Shown here piece by piece: positions 15,612-24,644 of a stretch of DNA of 64,000 nt. The stretch comes from Nitrospirota bacterium (lineage in GTDB: Bacteria > Nitrospirota_A > Leptospirillia > Leptospirillales > Leptospirillaceae), in NCBI GenBank assembly GCA_021844275.1, contig JAKBTR010000050.1:1-64000 (forward strand), given 5' to 3'. A program made the position numbers and the translations under genes. The notes under the pieces were generated by a model that worked only from the letters and a program-made list of their open reading frames with translations, did no database searches and was not told the DNA's origin. How positions within the stretch are numbered: the stretch's first letter is position 1; each line of letters opens with the position of its first letter.

Positions 15612-18392
15612 TTGATCCGCTCCCGAAAATCGCTCTCTCTCCAGGAGATGACCCTTCTCCTCCTGATTCTCCTGTTACTGACCTACTTCATCCTGTTGAG
15701 GTTCCATTCCGAGGACGAAACACGGCAACGGACCGTTCTCCGCAATTGGGTCCGGGCCGATTTTGCCCTCCTGTCCCTGAACCGTGCGCTCCGGATCCTC
15801 CCTGCCGCAAAGCTTCAGTCCGGCCGTCTGACGATCGGGGACGCCCGCCTGATCCGCGGTTGGGCCATCCAGGGACAGGTCGCCCTGAAGGATCTGAAGG
15901 AATCGTCCTTTCTTTTCTCCCGGCTCCAGAGGAACGAACTCGGACGGGTCGAGAGGAATTTCCACTTGTTCAGAGCCATTTTATCCGAAACGATGTCCTC
16001 TCCTTTCGGCCGGCCGCTCCAGGAGGGGGAACGACAAAACATGAGCCGTCTCGAAAAGCGACTGGACCTGTCCTTGACGATCCTTTCCCTGTCCGTCCGC
16101 GACTCGAGAGGAAACGCCGAACAGACGCTGGCCGGAATCGAGACCCGGTGGGAACGGATCGAAGATGAAATCCTTCTCGGCTTCCTGCTCGTCCTGCTCG
16201 CCACCGTCGGGTGGAAACTGCGAAAGGCCCGGGAAGACTCCACGTCCCGCGAGGCCCGTCTCCATGCCCTCTTCAATGCCATGCAGGACGCCGTCCTTTA
16301 TACCGACCTCAAGGGGCGGGTTCTGTTCGGGAACCCCGCTGTCGAAAAAATCTTCGGACATTCTCCGGCCGCGCTCGTCGGACAAACAACGGCCATCCTT
16401 TATGCCCACCGGGAGGATTTCGAAGGCCCAGAGCACCTTTCGAATCTTCCCGTAACAGGAGAGGATACATCCTCGCGGGAAGTGGACTATCGTCGAAAAG
16501 ACGGAAGCCTATTCACGGGGGAATGGAATGGATCTGTGGTGCAGGACCAGGACGGTCTTGTTCAGGGTTTTGTCATGACCGTGCGCGATATCACCCGGAA
16601 AAAGGAGCTGACGGACAGGCTCTCACTCGAAAAAGAAAAGTGGTTCGTCACATTGAGTTCCATCGGAGACGCCGTGATCGTTACCGACCTCGAAGCGCGT
16701 CTGGAGTATTTGAATCCTGTCGCGGAGGGCCTGACCGGATGGAATCTTGAAGAGGTGACCGGAAAACCCGTCAAAGACGTGTTCGACATCCTTAACGAAA
16801 AAACCCGGGAGACTGCCGAAAGTCCTGTGGAAAAATGCCTTCGCCTGGGCACGGTCGTCGGACTGGCGAACCATACCGTCCTCCGGAGCCGCTCGGGGAC
16901 CACCTGTGCCATCGAGGATTCGGCTTCCCCCATCCGGAACCGGGCAGGACAGATCCTGGGATGCGTCATCGTTTTCCGGGACGTAACCGAGAAAAGAGAT
17001 CTTTTGCATCAGGTCACATATCAGGCCAACTACGATGCCCTGACCGACCTCCCAAACCGGTATCTTTTTCAGAATCGCCTGGATCATCTGTCTGCACAGA
17101 GCCGTCGGCTCGGCCTGTCGGCCGCACTGATCTGCCTGGACCTCGACAATTTCAAGAAGATCAACGATTCTTCCGGACATCCCTTCGGGGACCAGGTTCT
17201 GAAGGAAGCCGGTCAACGCATCCGTGCGTCGGTCCGGGAGAGCGATACTGTCGCCCGGCTCGGAGGAGACGAATTTGCCATCATCGCCTCGGTAGACCGG
17301 GGCAATCCGGAGCCGGTCGCTTCTCTGACCCGGAAAATCCTGGCGGTGATGGGGCACCCATTCCGGATCGATGACCAGGAACTCTATCTCAGCGTGAGCA
17401 TCGGGGTTGCCCTGTTTCCCGAAGACGGGGACGATCCGACGACTCTGATTCGCCATGCCGACATCGCCCTTTACCAGGCCAAAGAGCAGGGCCGGAACAA
17501 TGTCCAGTTCTTTTCGCCCCGCATGAACCGGACGGTCCAGGAAAGGGCCCGGATGGAAAACCATCTCCATATCGCCCTCGAAAAAGAGGAATTCCGGTTG
17601 CTCTATCAGCCGATCGTGGATCTGGAAAGCGGATCGGTCAAAGAGGTGGAGGCCCTTGTCCGGTGGAACCATCCCCTGCAAGGGGTTGTCGCTCCGGACA
17701 AATTCATTCCCCTGGCGGAAGAGACCGGTCTGATCGTTCCGATCGGAGAGTGGGTTCTGGAAACAGCCTGTCGCCAGGCATCCGAATGGGTCGCACAGGG
17801 TCTTCCTCCGATCCGTCTGGCGGTCAATATCTCCGGAAGGCAGCTGATCCGGGGAGATTTTCCCGAACTTCTCGAGAGATGCCTGAAGCAATCGGGACTC
17901 CCTCCCGATCATCTGGAACTGGAACTGACCGAAAGCGTTCTCCTGCAAAAATCCGGAGTCGTGGAAAAAACGCTCCTGGAGTTGAACAGGATGGGGATCC
18001 GTCTGTCCATCGACGATTTTGGGACCGGCTATTCTTCCCTGAGCTATCTGACCCGGTTTCGTGTGAACACGCTCAAGATCGACGGATCCTTCGTGCGGGG
18101 GATCCGGACCCATCCAGGGAATGCGGCGGTCATCCTGGCCATCCTGGCCCTCGGGGAAGCCATGAGGCTGGATGTCATTGCGGAAGGGGTCGAAACGCCT
18201 GAACAGGCGAATTTTCTGGTCGATCATCACTGCCGGCGAATCCAGGGGCATCTTTTTTCCTGCCCGTTGGCACCCACGGAAATGCCGGAGATCCTGGGAA
18301 GACAATTTCTCCTTGTTCGGGGAATCGGCTGCGGCGGAAAAAGGACCGTCCGGAACCCGGAAGATAACCCGGACACAGAAAGGCCGGAATGA
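15612..18392 (+). CDS. PAS-PAS-GGDEF-EAL c-di-GMP enzyme, membrane bound
   Basis: 926 residues from a TTG at 15612 with AGGGGG five bases upstream. Two hydrophobic helices (about residues 14-32 and 188-205) enclose a periplasmic sensor-like region. Two PAS domains follow (about 215-335 and 345-470), then GGDEF with an intact G-G-D-E-F at 551-555 and an R-x-x-D inhibitory site just upstream, and an EAL domain with E680-A-L, then NISGRQL, ELTESVLL and DDFGTGYSSL. Both catalytic motifs are intact, so the protein could make and degrade c-di-GMP. It probably feeds the PelD receptor and other targets. Confidence 0.88.
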   Translation: MIRSRKSLSLQEMTLLLLILLLLTYFILLRFHSEDETRQRTVLRNWVRADFALLSLNRALRILPAAKLQSGRLTIGDARLIRGWAIQGQVALKDLKESSFLFSRLQRNELGRVERNFHLFRAILSETMSSPFGRPLQEGERQNMSRLEKRLDLSLTILSLSVRDSRGNAEQTLAGIETRWERIEDEILLGFLLVLLATVGWKLRKAREDSTSREARLHALFNAMQDAVLYTDLKGRVLFGNPAVEKIFGHSPAALVGQTTAILYAHREDFEGPEHLSNLPVTGEDTSSREVDYRRKDGSLFTGEWNGSVVQDQDGLVQGFVMTVRDITRKKELTDRLSLEKEKWFVTLSSIGDAVIVTDLEARLEYLNPVAEGLTGWNLEEVTGKPVKDVFDILNEKTRETAESPVEKCLRLGTVVGLANHTVLRSRSGTTCAIEDSASPIRNRAGQILGCVIVFRDVTEKRDLLHQVTYQANYDALTDLPNRYLFQNRLDHLSAQSRRLGLSAALICLDLDNFKKINDSSGHPFGDQVLKEAGQRIRASVRESDTVARLGGDEFAIIASVDRGNPEPVASLTRKILAVMGHPFRIDDQELYLSVSIGVALFPEDGDDPTTLIRHADIALYQAKEQGRNNVQFFSPRMNRTVQERARMENHLHIALEKEEFRLLYQPIVDLESGSVKEVEALVRWNHPLQGVVAPDKFIPLAEETGLIVPIGEWVLETACRQASEWVAQGLPPIRLAVNISGRQLIRGDFPELLERCLKQSGLPPDHLELELTESVLLQKSGVVEKTLLELNRMGIRLSIDDFGTGYSSLSYLTRFRVNTLKIDGSFVRGIRTHPGNAAVILAILALGEAMRLDVIAEGVETPEQANFLVDHHCRRIQGHLFSCPLAPTEMPEILGRQFLLVRGIGCGGKRTVRNPEDNPDTERPE

Positions 18393-18492
18393 GAATCGAA
18401 ACAATCCGTCGGCTCGTCCTCCCCGGACTTATCGGTGCCTTCTCCCGGGAACAGGATTTGCCACCCGTCCCATTTTGGGAGAAAATAGGAGC

Positions 18493-19059
18493 ATGGTCCG
18501 GTGTTTGCGCATGCTTGTCATTTCCCCTTTTTCAGGTTTTCCGGGTGGCCTTTTCCTCTCATGTCATTCAGGATCGGGAAGCTGGACCTCTTCAGAAAAG
18601 CACCATCATAAATACATCTTCTTTCTTCTCGCGGGAGCGGTCGTCCTTTTCCATTCCTGGTTTTTTTCTTCATCCCCGAATCCCGCCCTTGCTCTTTTTC
18701 AGGGCGGGGAACCAACTTCTCTGATGCAGCGCCCTCCGGTCTCTTCCATCCTGTCGACCGGCCCTGCAGCACCGGTCCGATTCGATTCTCCATCCACAAA
18801 AGCAGAGGACATGCTGGACTGCCGGCACCTCGATCTGGCCGGGGTCACGTCCTGGGTCTGTGACCATCCCGAACCGATTCATACGTTCCACTCCATGCTG
18901 TCTTCTTCGGAGCTGCCGGGAATCCTCCGGGTGTTCTTCTGTGCGGTCGCCGGCTACGTCATCCGGTATCCTGGCGAGTTCAAGGGAATTCCCGTTCCTG
19001 TCGTCCCTCCTCCGCCCAAACGGGGTCTTGGCGTTCGATTCGCGTTTGAATCCCATTGA
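18493..19059 (+). CDS. Hypothetical exported protein
   Basis: 188 residues if the ATG at 18493 is used; the ATG at 18511 is an alternative, and neither has a well-placed ribosome site. A hydrophobic stretch (KYIFFLLAGAVVLFHSWFF, near residue 42) looks like a signal peptide. The mature part has strongly C/G third positions, two Cys, and a short Pro-rich run near the end. No domain is recognised. It lies 89 bases ahead of the Met-rich exported protein and could form a pair with it. Confidence 0.45.
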   Translation: MVRCLRMLVISPFSGFPGGLFLSCHSGSGSWTSSEKHHHKYIFFLLAGAVVLFHSWFFSSSPNPALALFQGGEPTSLMQRPPVSSILSTGPAAPVRFDSPSTKAEDMLDCRHLDLAGVTSWVCDHPEPIHTFHSMLSSSELPGILRVFFCAVAGYVIRYPGEFKGIPVPVVPPPPKRGLGVRFAFESH

Positions 19060-19148
19060 AACGGGCCACCCGGTGAAATGAACGATCCGTTCCCCCGGGT
19101 GGTCTCCTTCCGTGGAAAGATCTCGACCTGGAAATAAGGAGACATTTG

Positions 19149-19736
19149 ATGGACCGCCAATTCATGATCTTTTTCGTCAGGACAGTTCTCGACCGTTTCA
19201 TGAAATCGCTTTATTCTCGCCGCTTTTTTGCTTCCGTGCGCGGGATCGCTGTCACTCTCCCTCTTTCTCTTCTTCTCTGCGTCCTCCCTTCTCCGCCCAG
19301 CGTCTACCCGAAAGACCTGAAGGAACAGATTCACGTTGAGGAAAACCCTGTGAAAGGGCTGGTTTCGGGAAAACCCATCCGGTTCCGGATCCGGGTCGTT
19401 CCGGTCCCTTCCCCGAAAACCCCTGTTCATCTCCATATCTATCTCGATAACCGGATGCTCCTGATGCTGACCCTGACCCATCCCGTTACGACCATTCAAC
19501 TTCCCCCCCTCTCTCCCGGAAGGCACAGCGTCGTCTTCATCGAAGCGAACCCTCTGACCCATCAGCCCATGGAGGGAAACGGGAACGGAGAAATGTCGGG
19601 AATGTCGTCGGACATGCACATGACGGACACGGGTACATCCTCTGATATGAATATGACAAAGATGTCGGGCAGCCTGACGGCCATCCCGGCCCGGTTTCGC
19701 CTGAAAACCCTGACCTTGATTGTTCTCCCCCGATAA
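19149..19736 (+). CDS. Exported protein with Met-rich C-terminal region
   Basis: 195 residues from the ATG at 19149, seven bases after AAGGAG. A long N-terminal signal segment (about residues 27-48) precedes a beta-sandwich-like domain resembling DUF4399-type proteins: [14 protein letters not shown], then [21 protein letters not shown]. Near residues 150-175 a tract with [10 protein letters not shown] and a further DMNMTKMSG carries many Met and a His, a pattern known from copper-binding periplasmic proteins. Role in metal handling is inference only. No close gene operon partner other than the preceding exported protein. Confidence 0.6.
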   Translation: MDRQFMIFFVRTVLDRFMKSLYSRRFFASVRGIAVTLPLSLLLCVLPSPPSVYPKDLKEQIHVEENPVKGLVSGKPIRFRIRVVPVPSPKTPVHLHIYLDNRMLLMLTLTHPVTTIQLPPLSPGRHSVVFIEANPLTHQPMEGNGNGEMSGMSSDMHMTDTGTSSDMNMTKMSGSLTAIPARFRLKTLTLIVLPR

Positions 19737-19896
19737 CAGGACCGTTCACCTCAAAGGGCCTTTCGGGAACGAGCGGAGAATTCCGGTTTGCCGTTTCCAC
19801 CCGGCGGAACAAGAGAAAATCGGAGGAGACAATCGCGCGGACGGGATCCGGAACGTTCACAAAACCGATCGTTCCCTTTCCCCCAACGGTCGTCTT

Positions 19897-19905
19897 TGCT
19901 AGATT
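19897..19905 (+). promoter_or_regulatory. Possible extended -10 promoter for ilvD
   Basis: TGC followed by TAGATT at 19900-19905 gives an extended -10 pattern about 98 bases ahead of ilvD. No good -35 is visible at the correct distance, so this is weak. Confidence 0.25.
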
Positions 19906-20002
19906 AGAAGAAAACCGCCGTCGGGGGAGCCGGCATCCTTTCATCAGGCAGCAGACAGCCCCTGCAAAATCAATCTCAATATTCAGGAAGAGGAGCAGGT
20001 TC

Positions 20003-21676
20003 ATGAGGAAGCCATTTCGAAGCCGGATCATCACCGAGGGGATCGAGAGATCCCCCAACAGGGCCATGCTCCGCGCAGTCGGCTTCAGTGACGCGGATTT
20101 TGAAAAACCGATCATCGGAGTGGCGAACGGATACAGCACGATCACCCCGTGCAACATGGGCCTCAACAACCTGGCGCTTCGGGCCGAGGATGCCCTTCGC
20201 CAGAGGGGGGCCATGCCCCAGATGTTCGGCACCATCACCGTGTCGGACGGCATCTCGATGGGAACGGAAGGAATGAAATTCTCCCTGGTCTCCCGGGAAG
20301 TCATTGCCGATTCCATCGAAACGGCAGTCAGCGCCCAGAGTATGGACGGAGTGATCGCCATCGGGGGATGCGACAAGAATATGCCGGGGGCCCTGATTGC
20401 CATGGGACGCATGAACATTCCGTCCATTTTTGTCTACGGAGGGACCATCAAGCCCGGTCACTGGGGCGATCAGGACCTGACGGTCGTCAGTTCCTTCGAA
20501 GCCGTCGGCGCCTACACGGCGGGCAAGATGAACGAAGAGACCCTGACCGAGATCGAACGCCATGCCTGCCCGGGGGCCGGCTCGTGCGGAGGCATGTTCA
20601 CGGCCAACACCATGTCCTCCGCCATCGAAGCAATGGGGATGAGTCTGCCCTTTTCCTCCACCATGGCGGCCGAAGATCTCGAAAAAGCCGAAAACACCGC
20701 CGAATCCGCGGAGGTCCTGGTCCAGGCGGTCTTAAACGACCTGCGTCCCCGACAGATTCTGACCCGGAAGGCTTTCGAGAACGCGATCTCGGTCGTCATG
20801 GCCGTCGGCGGTTCGACAAACGCGGTCCTTCATCTGCTCGCGATCGCCAGGTCGGTCGATGTTCCCCTGTCCATCGACGACTTCGAAACGATTCGCCGGA
20901 GGGTTCCGGTCCTTTGCAATCTCAAGCCCTCCGGGGCCTATGTCGCCACGCAGCTGCACGCTGTCGGAGGAATTCCCCTTGTCATGCGCATGCTTCTGGA
21001 CCGGGGACTCCTTCATGGAGACGCCCTGACCATCACCGGAAAAACGATCGCCGAAACGCTCAAAAACGTCCCGGATCGTCCTCCTGCCGGACAGGACGTG
21101 GTTCTGCCGTTCGACAAGCCCGTCTACCGGGACGGCCATCTGGCCATCCTGAAAGGAAACCTCGCCCCCGATGGCTCCGTGGCCAAGATCTCCGGAATCA
21201 AACACCGTTCCATCACGGGACCGGCCCGTGTTTTCGATTCGGAAGAAAGCTGCATGGAGGCGATTCTGGCTCGCTCGATCCGTCCCGGAGACATCCTCGT
21301 CATTCGTTACGAAGGCCCCCGGGGAGGTCCCGGCATGCGGGAAATGCTGGCCCCCACTTCCGCTCTGATCGGAGAAGGTCTCGGTGACAAGGTCGGCCTT
21401 GTCACGGACGGACGGTTCTCCGGAGGCACCTATGGGATGGTGGTGGGGCACGTCGCTCCGGAAGCGGCCGTGGGGGGACCGATCGCCCTGATCCGGGATG
21501 GCGACCTCATCACCATCGACGCCGACCGGAACCTGATCGAAATCCAAGTTTCCCCGGACGAACTCAACCGGAGAAAATCACTCTGGAAAGAACCCGCCCC
21601 CCGCTATACCAAGGGAGTCATGGCAAAATACCGCCTCCTCGTCAAAAGTGCCAGCGAAGGCGCCGTGACGGACTGA
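20003..21676 (+). CDS. ilvD: Dihydroxy-acid dehydratase
   Basis: 557 residues, the usual length. IlvD dehydrates 2,3-dihydroxy-isovalerate (and -methylvalerate) to the 2-keto acids in valine, isoleucine and leucine synthesis, using an Fe-S cluster. The three ligand cysteines are seen in TPCNM (residue ~50), [10 protein letters not shown] (~122) and [16 protein letters not shown] (~195). The conserved C-terminal GRFSGGTYG is present. AGGAAGAGGAG lies just before the ATG. It is followed 30 bases later by rmuC, possibly in one transcript. Confidence 0.95.
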   Translation: MRKPFRSRIITEGIERSPNRAMLRAVGFSDADFEKPIIGVANGYSTITPCNMGLNNLALRAEDALRQRGAMPQMFGTITVSDGISMGTEGMKFSLVSREVIADSIETAVSAQSMDGVIAIGGCDKNMPGALIAMGRMNIPSIFVYGGTIKPGHWGDQDLTVVSSFEAVGAYTAGKMNEETLTEIERHACPGAGSCGGMFTANTMSSAIEAMGMSLPFSSTMAAEDLEKAENTAESAEVLVQAVLNDLRPRQILTRKAFENAISVVMAVGGSTNAVLHLLAIARSVDVPLSIDDFETIRRRVPVLCNLKPSGAYVATQLHAVGGIPLVMRMLLDRGLLHGDALTITGKTIAETLKNVPDRPPAGQDVVLPFDKPVYRDGHLAILKGNLAPDGSVAKISGIKHRSITGPARVFDSEESCMEAILARSIRPGDILVIRYEGPRGGPGMREMLAPTSALIGEGLGDKVGLVTDGRFSGGTYGMVVGHVAPEAAVGGPIALIRDGDLITIDADRNLIEIQVSPDELNRRKSLWKEPAPRYTKGVMAKYRLLVKSASEGAVTD

Positions 21677-21706
21677 TGTCCGGAAACAGAGAGGACGGAG
21701 AAGCCC

Positions 21707-23146
21707 ATGAATGACGTCCGGGAAGGTGTTCTGGCCGGAGCCGGACTGGCGATCGGCGTCCTGGCGGGATATCTTGTCGCAGCGTCCCGTTACCGGAACT
21801 CCTCCCAGAAACTTCGGGAAGACGTGGCCGCACAAACCGCCCTTCTGGCGGAAACCCGTCAGGGGCTCGACCGGATGAACCGGGAGAGTCGCATGCTTCG
21901 CGACCAGCTGGACGAAGCCATCTCGCGGAACGCGGCGGCGGAAGCCCGGCTTGCCGTCGTCGAAAAAACCGACCGGGAACGCCAGATCCTTCTCGAAGAG
22001 TCCCGGAAAAATTTGACAGAAGCGTTCCAGGCCCTCTCCCTGGAGGCGCTTCAGCAAAACAGCCGGTCCTTTCTCGAACTGGCCCAGCAGAACCTCGCGG
22101 GATTCCAGGGACAGGCCAAAGGTGATCTCGAACTTCGGCAGGCCCGGATCGACGAACTCGTCAAACCGCTCGGGGAATCCCTCGCCAAGGTCGAACGGAC
22201 GCTCCAGGACCTGGAGGGAGAGAGAAAGTCGGCCTACGCTTCCCTCAATGAAATGGTGAGAAGTCTTGTCGAAAACCATATTCCCCGCCTCCATACCGAA
22301 ACCATGGGACTGGTCCGGGCTCTCCGCCAGCCGGTCGTTCGGGGGAGATGGGGAGAAATCCAGCTCAGGCGGGTGGTCGAGATGGCTGGAATGCTGGACC
22401 ATTGCGACTTTTTCGAACAACAGACGTCCGGACAGTCCGAAGAAAGGCTGCGGCCCGACCTCGTCGTCCGGTTGCCGGGAAACAAGCAGGTCGTGGTGGA
22501 CGCCAAGGTCCCCCTTTCCGCCTATCTGGAGGCGGCCGAAGCCGATTCCGAGGAAGACCGCACCCGAAAACTTGCGGATCACGCTCGCCAGGTCCGGCAG
22601 CACATCACCCAGCTGGGACGGAAGTCCTACTGGGAACAATTCCAGCCGGCTCCCGAATTCGTGATCCTCTTCCTCCCCGGAGAGGTGTTCTACAGCTCGG
22701 CGCTGCAGGCCGATCCGGAACTGATCGAATACGGTGTTTCCGAACGCGTCATTCCGGCGACCCCGACCACCCTGATCGCCCTCTTGCGGGCGGTGGCCTA
22801 CGGCTGGCAACAGGAGACCGTCGCAAAGAACGCCCAGGCCATCAACAAACTCGGACGCGATCTTTACAAACGCCTTTCCGACTTCACCGAACACTGGATC
22901 AAGGTCGGCAAGTCCCTGGGCAGCGCGGTGGACACCTACAACAAGGCCACCGGCTCTCTCGAACACCGGGTGCTCGTGACCGCCCGACAATTGAAAGATC
23001 TCCGGTCCGGGTCCGAAGAGGAGATCCCGTCGCCCGATACCGTCGACTCCCGGCCACGCTCTTTTCTTCCGTCTTCCGGAACGACACCGGAACCGGACAT
23101 GACGTTGTCCGAAGAATCCACCCCCATCCCGAAGGACCTCCCATGA
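21707..23146 (+). CDS. rmuC: DNA recombination protein RmuC
   Basis: 479 residues. An N-terminal membrane helix (VLAGAGLAIGVLAGYLVA) is followed by a long coiled coil (about residues 40-190) and the RmuC nuclease-like domain with VRGRWGEIQLRRVVEMAGM (~215), VVVDAKVPLSAYLEA (~265) and FLPGEVFYSSALQ (~325). RmuC limits inversions at short inverted repeats. The last bases overlap the start of the small membrane protein gene (ATGA). The region after residue 440 is acidic and disordered. Confidence 0.93.
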   Translation: MNDVREGVLAGAGLAIGVLAGYLVAASRYRNSSQKLREDVAAQTALLAETRQGLDRMNRESRMLRDQLDEAISRNAAAEARLAVVEKTDRERQILLEESRKNLTEAFQALSLEALQQNSRSFLELAQQNLAGFQGQAKGDLELRQARIDELVKPLGESLAKVERTLQDLEGERKSAYASLNEMVRSLVENHIPRLHTETMGLVRALRQPVVRGRWGEIQLRRVVEMAGMLDHCDFFEQQTSGQSEERLRPDLVVRLPGNKQVVVDAKVPLSAYLEAAEADSEEDRTRKLADHARQVRQHITQLGRKSYWEQFQPAPEFVILFLPGEVFYSSALQADPELIEYGVSERVIPATPTTLIALLRAVAYGWQQETVAKNAQAINKLGRDLYKRLSDFTEHWIKVGKSLGSAVDTYNKATGSLEHRVLVTARQLKDLRSGSEEEIPSPDTVDSRPRSFLPSSGTTPEPDMTLSEESTPIPKDLP

Positions 23147-23481
23147 GCCTGATTCTCCGCATACTCCTGAACGCAGTCATCGTCTATGGCGTCGCGCACC
23201 TGATCCGCGGGGTGCACCTGAGGGGATTCGGCACCGCCCTTCTGGTCGCGCTCGTCCTGGGCATCATCAACGCCCTGATCCGGCCCGTCCTCTTTTTCCT
23301 GACGCTTCCCATCAACATCCTGTCGCTCGGGCTGTTCACCTTCGTACTCAACGCGCTCCTGTTCTGGTCGGTGACATGGTTCGTGCCGGGGTTCACCGTC
23401 GATTCCTTTGTCAGCGCCTTCGTCGCGTCTTTCCTGATCTCCCTGATGAGCCTCGTTTTTTCCTGGTTCCTGATCTTCTGA
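23143..23481 (+). CDS. Phage-holin-like / DUF360 membrane protein (YvlD family)
   Basis: 112 residues from an ATG that overlaps the rmuC stop. Four hydrophobic helices cover almost the whole chain, with N-A-L-I-R-P-V-L between helices two and three, the signature of the mycobacterial-to-Bacillus YvlD/DUF360 family. The role is unknown. It ends 6 bases before the convergent cation transporter gene. Confidence 0.85.
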   Translation: MSLILRILLNAVIVYGVAHLIRGVHLRGFGTALLVALVLGIINALIRPVLFFLTLPINILSLGLFTFVLNALLFWSVTWFVPGFTVDSFVSAFVASFLISLMSLVFSWFLIF

Positions 23482-23487
23482 CCGTTT

Positions 23488-24435
23488 TCAGGGGGGCGAC
23501 GGTCGCTCCCCTCCCGCCGGAGCGACCACGACCAGCACGTCTCCCGTGAACGGCAACGCTTTCCGGATGCGTTCTTCGGCCAGACGTCCTTCCCGAGCCG
23601 CATCTTCCAGGGAAGACTGATCGTCCAGAACAAGACACAGGTCGCAGGAAATGGAATGCCCCATCCACCGGGCCCGTGCGCGGGAAACAGAGAGGACGGA
23701 ACCGCTGTCCATCGCGGCATGCCGGATCCGATCGAGCGTCTCCGGCTCGATCCCGTCGGAGAGATGCATGCCGACATCCCGGATCATCCGGACAGCTATG
23801 AGCAGAATGCTGAAACCCAGCAACATTCCGACGACCGGATCCACGATCGGATAGCCCGTCACGCTCCCCGCCACCCCCACCAGGACGGACAGGCTCGCGA
23901 ATCCGTCGACGCGCGCATGTTGCCCGTCCGCCACCAGAGAGACGGATCCCGTTTTCCGTCCCGCCCGGATACGCAGAAACGCCACCGCCTCGTTCCCCAG
24001 GAATCCTGTCACGCTCGCCAGGGCGACCCACACCGGATGGTGGAAAACCTGCGGATGCACAAACCTTTCGACCGAGCGAACCAGCGAAACAATGGCCGAA
24101 GACAGGATGAGCCCGACGATCAGGATGCCGGCCAGGTCTTCAAATTTTCCGTATCCATAAGAGTACCGGCGCGTGGGTTGCCTTCCGGCCAGGGAGAAGG
24201 CAATCCACAGGGGAACCCCCGTGAGGGCGTCGGCGATGTTATGAAAAGCGTCGGAAAGAAGCGAAACGCTGCCGGAGAATACCGCGATGCCAGTCTGAAA
24301 AGTGGCCGTCGCTCCCAAAAGGAAAAAGGAGACGACAAAAACGGACGTCGTTTTCGGTTCCCCCTCCCGATAGCGGGGCATATGCCCGTGGCCGTCTTCG
24401 TGCGAATGTCCCAAAAGACCATGAAAAAAAGACAC
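23488..24435 (-). CDS. Cation diffusion facilitator family transporter
   Basis: 315 residues from a GTG at 24435, six bases after AGGAG; a longer frame to 24501 is possible. Six hydrophobic helices carry the CDF metal sites: S-D-A-F-H-N-I-A-D in helix two and DGFASLSVLVG in helix five (H/D-x-x-x-D pairs). The N-terminus is His-rich (GHSHEDGHGHMP), and a short cytosolic C-terminal domain follows. CDF proteins exchange Zn, Fe, Cd or Co for protons. Which metal cannot be read. It is convergent with the DUF360 gene and divergent from the radical SAM gene. Confidence 0.88.
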   Translation of the reverse strand: MSFFHGLLGHSHEDGHGHMPRYREGEPKTTSVFVVSFFLLGATATFQTGIAVFSGSVSLLSDAFHNIADALTGVPLWIAFSLAGRQPTRRYSYGYGKFEDLAGILIVGLILSSAIVSLVRSVERFVHPQVFHHPVWVALASVTGFLGNEAVAFLRIRAGRKTGSVSLVADGQHARVDGFASLSVLVGVAGSVTGYPIVDPVVGMLLGFSILLIAVRMIRDVGMHLSDGIEPETLDRIRHAAMDSGSVLSVSRARARWMGHSISCDLCLVLDDQSSLEDAAREGRLAEERIRKALPFTGDVLVVVAPAGGERPSPP

Positions 24436-24527
24436 GACAGACTCCTGTTCTCTTTCGATATCCCCTATCGCCCTTGCCCAAAGATGGGGGCAATTCCCCA
24501 ACTCTCAATCCCATAGGATAGAGGAGT

Positions 24528-24556
24528 ATAATATATCACACGAAAGGGCCTGTCCG
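24528..24556 (-). promoter_or_regulatory. Possible promoter of the cation transporter
   Basis: On the minus strand CGGACA (24556-24551), a 17-bp spacer and TATTAT (24533-24528) precede the CDF start by about 90 bases. A small T-G-G-G-G / C-C-C-C-A hairpin lies in the leader at about 24485-24500. Confidence 0.3.
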
Positions 24557-24644
24557 GATTTTTTTCTTGCAATGTTGGCATGCGGAGCATAGGCTTGGAT
24601 GAAAGCCGATCCGAGAAAGCTCATCCGACATTCGGGAGAATCTG

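Noticed and set aside
18389..18724. 111-residue + strand frame overlapping the GGDEF/EAL stop with an ATGA
   Set aside because: No domain, and it overlaps most of the N-terminal half of the exported protein frame (18493-19059), whose codon pattern is better.
24560..24600. TTGCAA plus TAGGCT as a promoter of the radical SAM gene
   Set aside because: The -10 matches poorly and there is no other support; the gene may be read from here, but the evidence is not sufficient for a feature.
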